From Solidesulfovibrio aerotolerans (GTDB lineage Bacteria > Desulfobacterota > Desulfovibrionia > Desulfovibrionales > Desulfovibrionaceae): 64,000 nt of DNA. The notes beneath the pieces were generated by a model, which was given only the letters and a program-made list of their open reading frames with translations, was not told the origin of the DNA and did no database searches. Below, one piece after another: positions 7,964-14,980 of this stretch (position 1 is its first letter; the number at the start of each line of letters is the position of its first letter). The stretch lies in the NCBI RefSeq assembly GCF_009856865.1, contig NZ_WVUD01000014.1, forward strand, positions 1 through 64,000. The letters are read 5' to 3'. The position numbers were made by a program, and so were the translations under genes.

Positions 7964-8337
7964 GCGAACTCGATTGGCAAAAGCTCTACCGCTCGCGCTC
8001 CGGCATGGTTCTGGGCGTGTGCAAAGGGCTGGCAACCTTTCTCGACGTGCCCACCGGGGCCGTGCGTCTGGCCGTGGTCGCCCTGGCCCCGTTTACCGGC
8101 CTGTGGCCCATGATCGCCGCCTATTTGATCGCCGGTTTCGTCATCAAGCCTGAACCCGTGCTGGCCCCGGATTCCGACGAGGAGCGCGCCTTTTACGACG
8201 ACTACGTGGCCTCGCGTACAAACGCCCTGGCCCGGGTCAAGCGCCGTTTCGAGCAGCTTGAGCGCCGGGTGCGCCGCCTGGAAGACCACGTCACCTCCCG
8301 CGAATACGACTTCGACCGCCGCCTGCACCGGTCCTGA
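7951..8337 (+). CDS. Second PspC-domain membrane protein
   Basis: 128 residues. PspC domain: KLYRSRSGMVLGVCKGLATFLDV followed by hydrophobic segments (LAVVALAPFTGLWPMIAAYLIAGFVI). The C-terminal coiled-coil-like helix ends TSREYDFDRRLHRS, almost the same as the first PspC, so the two pairs arose by duplication. It has about 20 extra acidic residues (PDSDEERAFYDDY) after the membrane segments. The gene is translationally coupled to the PspB-like gene before it and followed by a stem-loop. Confidence 0.88.
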   Translation: MRHLSELDWQKLYRSRSGMVLGVCKGLATFLDVPTGAVRLAVVALAPFTGLWPMIAAYLIAGFVIKPEPVLAPDSDEERAFYDDYVASRTNALARVKRRFEQLERRVRRLEDHVTSREYDFDRRLHRS

Positions 8338-8341
8338 CCAC

Positions 8342-8380
8342 GCTTGCCCCGGCGCAACCATCGGGAGCGCCGGGGCAAGC
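8342..8380. terminator. Stem-loop after the second pspC
   Basis: A 14-bp perfect inverted repeat (8342-8355 with 8367-8380, arm GCTTGCCCCGGCGC) and an 11-nt loop, immediately after the pspC-like stop, between convergent genes. There is no T-tract, so the terminator role is inferred from position. Confidence 0.6.
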
Positions 8381-8521
8381 CCCCAACCGCGCCCGAGCGC
8401 GCCCCCCCTGATCCCTCGGCAAATTGCCTGCCACCGCTCCCAAGCGCACCCCAAACGCAACAAAGCCGGGCGCAGGGGACTCTCCCCGCGCCCGGCCGCA
8501 GTAATCACAGTGACCGGCCGG

Positions 8522-9508
8522 CTACCAGCGTCCCGGCATCTGCGCCAGCCAACTTTCCGGGACATGCTCCCGGAAATCCTTGCCCACCTGCCACAGCTTG
8601 GTCAGGCGTCCTTCGATGACGATGGCCCGGGGCTTGGGCCGCAAGGCCCGGAAGTGCCGGGGCAGTTGGAAGCGGTTGTTTTTTGACAGGACCACGTCAA
8701 GTTCGGCATCGCGGTCGCGCACCACCAGGGCTTCCGGGAAAAAAATGGTCTTTTTAAGGCGCGGCGACAAAGCCGAAAACAGCGCCGCATGAATCTGGCT
8801 GAACGGTTCGGCCGACAGCCGGGCCTTGGGAGCCGGCACATTCTCGTTGCCTACAAAAGCCAGCTGGCCGTCCGGCAAACCGGCATACAGCGCCGGTTCA
8901 CGGGCATCGGCCACGATCACTTCGCCAATGCCCAGCGATTGGAGCAGTTCTCCCGTGCGCGCGCCGAGGACAGGATCAAGCTCCACCCCGATCAGCCGCG
9001 TGCGGGCCGCGCCGTTGCGCTTGGCCTGAAACCAGGCCGCCGCCAAAATGATGCCGCTACCCGTGCCCAGATCCAATCCCAGAAACGGGTCTTGCACCAT
9101 ATCCGGCGGCAAGGGCCGGTTGGCCACGGACCGGAAAATATGAGCCGTTCGCGGCAGATCGGCCAGCATCCGCATGGGAAAAGCGCTGTACGCGCCAGCC
9201 AGGGGCAGGTCCTGTTCCGCCGATTCTTCGCTCCACAAGTCGTAAAACTGGCCCAGCAGCGTGCTGATTTCCGCCAGCTTCACCGCATGATCCTGGGAGC
9301 CTGGATAGAGGCAAGCGTGGAAATACTTGAGTAAAAAGCTTAAGATATCGGCGTCGGCCATGGGCGTGGCCGGATTGGCCAGACGCTCGAAATCCGCCCG
9401 CAACGAACCGGTTCGATAGAGTTCCCGGGCAATAATGGTTTCCTGGCGACCGCCGGCCGGGATAACCTTGCGCGACGAAGTGGATGCGGCGTCAATGGGT
9501 CGCGTCAT
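8522..9508 (-). CDS. SAM-dependent methyltransferase-like protein
   Basis: 328 residues. A class I methyltransferase nucleotide-binding motif, LGLDLGTGSGIILAAA, lies near residue 145, followed by an acidic strand end LIGVELDP (the expected ribose-binding acid). The first 130 residues and the C-terminal 100 do not match anything I recognise. The ATG has a strong GGAAGGAG ribosome site. It is convergent with the psp locus and divergent from the nuclease-like gene. Substrate unknown. Confidence 0.7.
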   Translation of the reverse strand: MTRPIDAASTSSRKVIPAGGRQETIIARELYRTGSLRADFERLANPATPMADADILSFLLKYFHACLYPGSQDHAVKLAEISTLLGQFYDLWSEESAEQDLPLAGAYSAFPMRMLADLPRTAHIFRSVANRPLPPDMVQDPFLGLDLGTGSGIILAAAWFQAKRNGAARTRLIGVELDPVLGARTGELLQSLGIGEVIVADAREPALYAGLPDGQLAFVGNENVPAPKARLSAEPFSQIHAALFSALSPRLKKTIFFPEALVVRDRDAELDVVLSKNNRFQLPRHFRALRPKPRAIVIEGRLTKLWQVGKDFREHVPESWLAQMPGRW

Positions 9509-9698
9509 GAGCGCTCCTTCCTGAAATAATCGGTCCGAGCCCGACGGAAAAAAAAGCCGGGTCAGCGTAACCTATGCAGAATTAATGCCGTCGTTGCCGC
9601 CCTCGCCCGACCAGCGCCGCCCAACCCGTTGCAAACGCCTGTAAAATGACGTCTCCCCCGCCTGGGCACCCAGGCCCGATCCCCTGGCCGCCAACCAG

Positions 9699-10586
9699 TT
9701 GAGAAGCACTCTAAAAAAGCGTACTCGACCCGGCGTGCTCAACCATACCTTCCTGCACCTTCCCGGCCTTGGCCCGTCCACCGAACGCCGCCTGTGGGCC
9801 GCCGGCATCCTGACCTGGGACGATTTCCTCAATGCCCCGCAACCGCCCCTGGCTTCCGTCAAAGTCCCCCTGTGGCGCGACGAACTGCTCGCCTCCAAAG
9901 AGCGCCTGGACGCCGCAGACGCCGACTGGTTCGCCAGCCGCCTGCCCCCGGCCGAAGCCTGGCGGCTGTTCTACGATTTTCGCGACCAGCTCGCCTGCGT
10001 TGATATCGAAACCGACGGCACGCCCCAAAACGAAGTCACTGCCGTGGCCTTCTACGACGGCATAAATTGCGCCCGCACCTACGCCCACGGCAAAAATCTT
10101 CACGATTTCGTGGCCGATATCACCGCCAGCAAAGTCCTCGTCACCTTCAACGGCCGCTGCTTCGACGCGCCCATCCTCACCTCCCACCTCGGTGCCAGAC
10201 TCCCCAAAGCCCATATCGATCTGCGAAACGTCTTATGCGGCATCGGCGTCAAAGGGGGCCTTAAAAAATGCGAGGAACGCTACGGCGTGGATCGCGGCGA
10301 TCTGACCGGAGCCGATGGCTACCTGGCCGTACTCCTGTGGCGCGAATACGCCCGCCACGGCCACCCGGCCGTCCTGGAAACACTTCTCGCCTACAACGCC
10401 GCCGATGTCCTGGCCCTGCCCGTGCTGCTGGCCCACGCCATAAACGAACTGGTCGGCAAAACCCCCTTTGCCGCAACACACAGCCTGCCCATCCCCGCCC
10501 CCGGCGACAATCCGCACCGCCCCGATGCCGACGTGCTGCGCCGCGTCTGGCACGAACGCCGCCCCGGCGGCGGCTGGGGACGCTAG
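9699..10586 (+). CDS. RNase-H-fold 3'-5' exonuclease-like protein (YprB family)
   Basis: Up to 295 residues. The C-terminal 170 residues match the DnaQ/RNase-H-like YprB family: motif I ACVDIETDG (DxE), motif II TFNGRCFDAPIL and motif III YNAADVLAL, giving the acidic residues needed for two metal ions. A short N-terminal helical part contains HLPGLGPSTERRLWAAGI, a helix-hairpin-helix-like segment. The TTG at 9699 and the GTG at 9735 are both possible starts and neither has a clear ribosome site. The family acts on nucleic acid; the natural substrate is unknown. A repeat copy begins right after the stop. Confidence 0.75.
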   Translation: MRSTLKKRTRPGVLNHTFLHLPGLGPSTERRLWAAGILTWDDFLNAPQPPLASVKVPLWRDELLASKERLDAADADWFASRLPPAEAWRLFYDFRDQLACVDIETDGTPQNEVTAVAFYDGINCARTYAHGKNLHDFVADITASKVLVTFNGRCFDAPILTSHLGARLPKAHIDLRNVLCGIGVKGGLKKCEERYGVDRGDLTGADGYLAVLLWREYARHGHPAVLETLLAYNAADVLALPVLLAHAINELVGKTPFAATHSLPIPAPGDNPHRPDADVLRRVWHERRPGGGWGR

Positions 10587-10690
10587 GGAAGAGAAGACTG
10601 GGGCGTTGCCCCAGACCCCACCAGGAGAGGCTCTGCCTCTGCCTTACCCTCTCCGCCGGGGGGATGATCCCCCCGGACCCCCCGATTGGG
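10587..10690 (+). repeat. Dispersed 3'-UTR repeat copy R5
   Basis: Begins at the stop codon of the nuclease-like gene, sense orientation: GGAAGAGAAGACT, a GGGGCGTTGCCCC hairpin, AGACCCCACC, then CTCCGCC and the core GGGGGGATGATCCCCCC followed by GGACCCCCC. Confidence 0.75.
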
Positions 10691-10765
10691 GCGCAGGGTA
10701 TGGACGGGGGAAGGGGCTGCTGCGGGGGTGGGAGCGGGTGAAGATTCTGGGGCGCGTGAGCGCTG

Positions 10766-10854
10766 GCGGCTGCGCCGCATGGTTGGTCGCAATTGGGGCC
10801 GCCGACACTCCCCGCGAAGCGCGGGGAGCACGGCGGCCCCAATTGCGACCAACC
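10766..10854. repeat. Long palindrome C with adjacent short hairpin
   Basis: Short hairpin GCGGC-TGC-GCCGC (10766-10778), then a perfect 24-bp inverted repeat (10781-10804 with 10831-10854) enclosing a second perfect 9-bp stem (10809-10817 with 10821-10829) with an AAG loop. The arms share no sequence with palindromes A and B. In the sense of the upstream nuclease gene the loop is AAG, as in A and B. Confidence 0.78.
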
Positions 10855-10936
10855 GGTTCGCCCGGGAAAAGCAAAAGACAGGCTCGCTATTACAAAGCAT
10901 ATTCTCACGAACAAGCTTGAATTCACTTCAGAAAAT

Positions 10937-11032
10937 GCGGCCCTCCGGGCCGCTGGCGCGCTGGGGTCTGGGATTTGGCGGTTGGTTCCGGTCGGCTTCC
11001 GGCCGGAACCAACCGCCAAATCCCAGACCCCA
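10937..11032. repeat. Long palindrome B with adjacent short hairpin
   Basis: Short hairpin GCGGCCC-TCC-GGGCCGC (10937-10953), then a perfect 30-bp inverted repeat (10962-10991 with 11003-11032), one wobble position and a 3-bp inner stem closing on CTT (AAG in the sense of the minus-strand cytidylyltransferase gene). At 34 bp this is the longest hairpin of the three. Confidence 0.8.
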
Positions 11033-11096
11033 TCTCCTGCCCGCACCCGCACCCGTCAACCAACCCAGTCGCCACCCGCTTGCCACACCCCATCGC

Positions 11097-11173
11097 AGGG
11101 GTCCGGGGGGATCATCCCCCCGGTGGGGTTCGGGGCAAAGCCCCGATTCTCTTTCCTTCCTTCCGTCACACAC
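11097..11173 (-). repeat. Dispersed 3'-UTR repeat copy R6
   Basis: On the minus strand: directly after the cytidylyltransferase stop, a purine tract (GGAAGGAAGGAAAGAGAAT), a CGGGGCTTTGCCCCG hairpin, AACCCCACC, core GGGGGGATGATCCCCCC and GGACCCC. Sense orientation to the gene it follows. Confidence 0.75.
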
Positions 11174-12325
11174 TCACTCTCCAACCACATACGCTCCCTG
11201 ATAAAACGCCTCGCGCTCCATCCCGTCCGTGCCCTCCAGAAACCGCACCCGCTGGGCTGGGATCAGGCAGCTGGCAGCGTCGATGGGTGAGCCGAGGTTG
11301 CTGCGGTCGACGGGTGTTGGCGGCTGGTGCAGCGGCGAATCGCGGGCGATGACGCGCCAGCAGGGGCTGTGTTGGTAGACGGGCAGGCAGTGGGCGGTAT
11401 TGGCGGTGGCGATGTAGCGCGGCGACCAGGTGTGGTCCTGGGCCGTGGGGTTTAGGAAATGGAGTTCGGGCAGATCGCTGACGAGGCGGGCGGTAAACAG
11501 GGGTGGGGCGGGTTTCTGGAGCACCTGCGGCGGTTGGCCCGGATCAGCCAGGGCTTTGGGGCCGAGCCAGTCCAGGAAAGCTTCGGGGTCGGTCCCAAGG
11601 GGAGTTTGCACGAACCAGGGACCGATGGTGTGGGTGGCGAGGGGCGTTTGGCGGTAGCTGGCTCCGGCCTGGATTTTTTGGGCCAGGGCCAGATCGGCGG
11701 CGGTGTCGATATCGATGGTTTCCGGCAGTCCGATATCGAGGCGGTATTCGCGTTCGCCCAGGCGGTAGCCCAGGTACATGGCGTGGCAGTTCGGGGTTTC
11801 GCGCCGCCAGAGCATGTAGCTGGTGGAGGAAAACCGCAGCAGATTGGGGAAGCCGGCAAAGACCGGGGCATAGCCGCCGTCGGTCGGATAATAGTAGTCG
11901 CGGTCCCAGTATTGTTCGGGGCGAACGGCCTGGACGCGCAGGGGGTAGCCGGTGTGGATGGCGGCGGCGGCTTCGCGCAGGCGGTCGCAGCGGCGAAAGG
12001 GGAAGGTGGGCATAAAAAGGCCGCACCAGTCAAGATCGGGGCGATTGTCCTGGTAGTGCTCGGCCACCTGGGTCAGGGGGGAGTCGTCGCCGGCCAGGGA
12101 GTCTGGGCGCATAAGGACCGAGACGCTGGACCCCGGGTAGCGGCTGCGCACAAGCCCGGCCACGACCGGACTTTCGGTGGACACGGTGACATCGCAAAAA
12201 ACACCGCTTTCAAGCAGCACGTCCAGCGTCCAGCAGAGCAGCGGCTTGCCGGCCAGTTCGGTGATGTTTTTGCCGGGCAGGCGTTTGGACCCCATCCGGG
12301 CCGGGACCAGGGCTCCGATACGCAT
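11174..12325 (-). CDS. CMP-sugar synthase-like cytidylyltransferase with extra C-terminal domain
   Basis: 383 residues. The N-terminal 230 match the NeuA/KdsB-type cytidylyltransferase fold: nucleotide-binding start IGALVPARMGSKRLPGKNI, then LAGKPLLCWTLD, and a late DIDTAADLALA. Such enzymes activate an acidic sugar with CTP for transfer to a surface glycan. The last 150 residues form a separate segment I do not recognise. Start lies 3 nt after the end of the fusion glycosyltransferase gene, so it is the last gene of a three-gene glycan operon. Which sugar is activated cannot be told. Confidence 0.82.
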   Translation of the reverse strand: MRIGALVPARMGSKRLPGKNITELAGKPLLCWTLDVLLESGVFCDVTVSTESPVVAGLVRSRYPGSSVSVLMRPDSLAGDDSPLTQVAEHYQDNRPDLDWCGLFMPTFPFRRCDRLREAAAAIHTGYPLRVQAVRPEQYWDRDYYYPTDGGYAPVFAGFPNLLRFSSTSYMLWRRETPNCHAMYLGYRLGEREYRLDIGLPETIDIDTAADLALAQKIQAGASYRQTPLATHTIGPWFVQTPLGTDPEAFLDWLGPKALADPGQPPQVLQKPAPPLFTARLVSDLPELHFLNPTAQDHTWSPRYIATANTAHCLPVYQHSPCWRVIARDSPLHQPPTPVDRSNLGSPIDAASCLIPAQRVRFLEGTDGMEREAFYQGAYVVGE

Positions 12326-12328
12326 GAT

Positions 12329-14980
12329 TTACGACTCCTTGGACGGGCAGAAAAAAGGCCGATGGCGGGTGAGGCTTTGGTGGACCTCGCGCAGGTACTG
12401 GTCGCGGCAAAGGATGGCCCGGTTGCTGCCGTGCTGCCGGTAGCCGCCGAGCAGTCGGTCGATGGTGACCAGCGGGGTGTGTTTAAAAAACCGCAGCCAC
12501 AGGTCAAAGTCGCCGGCCAGGGGAAAATCCGGGTCAAAGGCGGCCCCGGCGGCCTGCCACAGTTCACGACTGAAAAAGGTGCTCTCCTGCTGGATAAAGG
12601 CCCGGAAATCGCCGCCGTAGAAGATCTCCGGGGTCCAGCGGGGCAGATCCGGGCGCACCCAGGTGACCTGGCCTGCCGCGTCGTAGGCGGTGGGGCGGCC
12701 GGTGAGCCAGCGGGTGTCGGGAGCGGCCAGGAAGGCATCGGCGATTTTAAAAAGCGCCTGGGGATGGAGCAGATCGTCGGCGTTGAGCCAGCCCAAAAGG
12801 GTGGCCGGGGCAGCGGCGGGGGCGGCAAAGCCTTCGGCCACGGCCGGGTAGTGGCCGGCGTCGGGCCGGCTGCGCCAGGCGCTTAGATGGTGCGAAACCC
12901 TGCGGATAAGGCGCTGGGAGCCGTCGGAACTGCCGCCGTCGAGGACCAGATAGGACAGGGCCGGGTAGTTTTGCGACAGGACGCTGTCCAGGGCGGCGGC
13001 CAGAAACGGGGCCTGATTGAGTGACGGCGTAACGAGGCACATGGCCGGCAAGGGCTGGCGCAAAAGGATTTCGGGCAGCCCCAGGCTGCGGGTGGCGTCG
13101 CGGGCCAGATGGACGGCCGGGGCATGGCCGGGAGCCTCGGGCAGATCCGGCGGCAGTTCTTGGGCGGTGAAAAAGAGATTCCAGGAAAAGGCCCGGCCGA
13201 AGGCGGCAAAGGGGACGCCGGTGACCGGCAGCCAGTTGCGCTCATAGGCGGCCTGGGACAGGTGGTGCCAGTCGGGATCGGCGGCAATTTCGTGAAATGG
13301 AATCAGTTCGTCGCGCCGGCCGAGCCGGGCCAGCAGATAGGGCAGAAAGCCGCAGGTCCAGGGGCCGTCCGGTCTGGCCACCACGTCGAACAGATGCAGA
13401 TGCAAACCCCCGGGCCGGGCCAGCCGGGCCAGATCGGCCGTCAGGTCGCGCCAGCCGTCCGGGTCGTCGGGCACATTCTCCAGGGCTGAGACCGAAAAGA
13501 CGGCGTCAAAGGAGGCGTTGGCCAAGGCGCTGGAAAATTCCCCCAGGGCGGCCCGCACCAGCCGGCCGGGGTATTCGGCCGGGGCGCTGGTGGGGCCGCT
13601 GCCGCAGCCGGCCAGGGGATCGAGGTTGGTATAGTCAAAGCGTGCGGCCAGGGCGTGGCCCAGGCGCGCGACGCCGCCGCCGATTTCCAGCACCCTGGCC
13701 CCGTCGGGCAGGGAGGCCGTGAGCACCTGCCAGGCGAGCAGATGCTGGTAGTATTTGAGATCAGCCAGGCCGGCGTCGCGAAAGGCCAGCGGCGGCGGCG
13801 GGGTAAACGCGGCAAAATGGCTTTTGCGGGAAGTGCGCCAAGGGAGAAAGTCCCGGCCCGAGGCAAAGGGCGGGCCTGGGTGGCCGGTTGCCGCCAGATG
13901 GCGCTGGCGGCGGGCCAGATTGACGGCTTCGGGCAGGGCGGCGGCGAAAAAGCGGGTTGCCGGCCGATCCAGGGACAAGGCCGGCTGGCGGCGCACGCTC
14001 CCGGGGTCGCGCAGGAGCCGCTCATAGGCTTCGACGTAAAAGGCCACCCGGGTCTTGGCGCTCCAATGGGCGTGCAGCCAGTCCCGCCCGGCCCAGCCGA
14101 CAGCGGCGGCAGCGGCGGGATCGTCCAACAGCGCCGCAATGGCCGCACCGGCATCTTCCAGACGCACATTGACAAAGGGGCAGCGGGACGTGCCGGCAAA
14201 GGCGGCCAGCAGTTCCAGGCAGCGGCCGTCGAGAAAGGACAGGGTCGGTTTGGCCATGGCCAGCCCTTCCAGGCCGGTCAGGTGGTAGCTGCCGCTGGCC
14301 AGATCGTCGATGACGAGTCTGGCCCGGCGTTTGCGGGCCAGAGCCTGGGCCAGGGGCAGGCCGCAGACGCAGTCGCGGGCCAGGGTGTGCTTTTGGGCGA
14401 GGTCCGCCAACAGGGCCAGGGTTTCCGGCGCGCCCTTGGTGTTCCAGCGATCCTCAAAAGCTCCGGTGGCCTTGGTGTGGCTGAAAAAGACGTCCACGGT
14501 CGGGGGGCCGTCGCCGGGCTGGTAGTCGGCTTCGTCTTCGGGCACGAAATTGGGCACCACCAGGGCGTTGGGATAGAGCCGCTCGGGATATTGGGCGATG
14601 ACCAGGGCGGGCAGGGGGTCGGCCAGCAGTTCGGCCACGGGGATACCCATGGTCCCGGCCACCAGTTCGGGGGTGCTGTGGAACTGGCGCACGACGGCCG
14701 CCCCCCGGCGGGCCAGGGCAGCAAAATCGATGGGGGCAAAGGCTGTGGAGCCAAGGCCCAGATAGTTGTGCAGATGGATGATATCGGCGGCCTCGGCCAG
14801 GGCCTGGGCCAGTTCGGGGGTTTCGTCAAAGACCACGTCCTGGCCGAAAAGGCCGAAGCGGCTGGCATCCACCAGCCGGGCTTCGATGCCGGCGTGGCGG
14901 GTGAGCGCGCGCACCAGACGCACGGGCATGCCGGCCAGCGGGGTGCGCGAAAAATGGACGACGCGAAGGGCGCGGCTCAT
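12329..14980 (-). CDS. Three-domain glycosyltransferase/methyltransferase fusion
   Basis: 883 residues. Residues 1 to about 340 look like a GT-B glycosyltransferase (LRVVHFSRTPLAG start, DIIHLHNYLG, and an acidic GLEGLAMAKPTLSF loop late). About 430-600 is a class I SAM methyltransferase (VLEIGGGVARLGHAL, then DAVFSVSALENVPDD). From about 650 to the end is a GT2 (GT-A) glycosyltransferase: MCLVTPSLNQAPFLAAALDS, VLDGGSSDGS, and the metal motif in GWLNADDLL. One polypeptide could thus transfer two sugars and methylate one. It overlaps the upstream CgeB-like gene by 4 nt (ATGA). Substrates unknown. Confidence 0.85.
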   Translation of the reverse strand: MSRALRVVHFSRTPLAGMPVRLVRALTRHAGIEARLVDASRFGLFGQDVVFDETPELAQALAEAADIIHLHNYLGLGSTAFAPIDFAALARRGAAVVRQFHSTPELVAGTMGIPVAELLADPLPALVIAQYPERLYPNALVVPNFVPEDEADYQPGDGPPTVDVFFSHTKATGAFEDRWNTKGAPETLALLADLAQKHTLARDCVCGLPLAQALARKRRARLVIDDLASGSYHLTGLEGLAMAKPTLSFLDGRCLELLAAFAGTSRCPFVNVRLEDAGAAIAALLDDPAAAAAVGWAGRDWLHAHWSAKTRVAFYVEAYERLLRDPGSVRRQPALSLDRPATRFFAAALPEAVNLARRQRHLAATGHPGPPFASGRDFLPWRTSRKSHFAAFTPPPPLAFRDAGLADLKYYQHLLAWQVLTASLPDGARVLEIGGGVARLGHALAARFDYTNLDPLAGCGSGPTSAPAEYPGRLVRAALGEFSSALANASFDAVFSVSALENVPDDPDGWRDLTADLARLARPGGLHLHLFDVVARPDGPWTCGFLPYLLARLGRRDELIPFHEIAADPDWHHLSQAAYERNWLPVTGVPFAAFGRAFSWNLFFTAQELPPDLPEAPGHAPAVHLARDATRSLGLPEILLRQPLPAMCLVTPSLNQAPFLAAALDSVLSQNYPALSYLVLDGGSSDGSQRLIRRVSHHLSAWRSRPDAGHYPAVAEGFAAPAAAPATLLGWLNADDLLHPQALFKIADAFLAAPDTRWLTGRPTAYDAAGQVTWVRPDLPRWTPEIFYGGDFRAFIQQESTFFSRELWQAAGAAFDPDFPLAGDFDLWLRFFKHTPLVTIDRLLGGYRQHGSNRAILCRDQYLREVHQSLTRHRPFFCPSKES

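Larger units (their letters stand above)
10587..11173. other. Convergent intergenic region packed with repeats
   Basis: No gene is supported. Between the convergent nuclease and cytidylyltransferase genes lie repeat R5 (plus), a G-run spacer, short hairpin and long palindrome C, then an AT-richer gap (about 10865-10930), the short hairpin and long palindrome B, a C-run spacer and repeat R6 (minus). The two halves are mirror-like composite 3' regions, one for each gene. Confidence 0.7.

Noticed and set aside
10587-11173. CRISPR array or integron attC array as explanation for the palindromes
   Set aside because: No regularly spaced identical repeats and spacers, no cas or integrase gene, and the palindromes differ completely in arm sequence.
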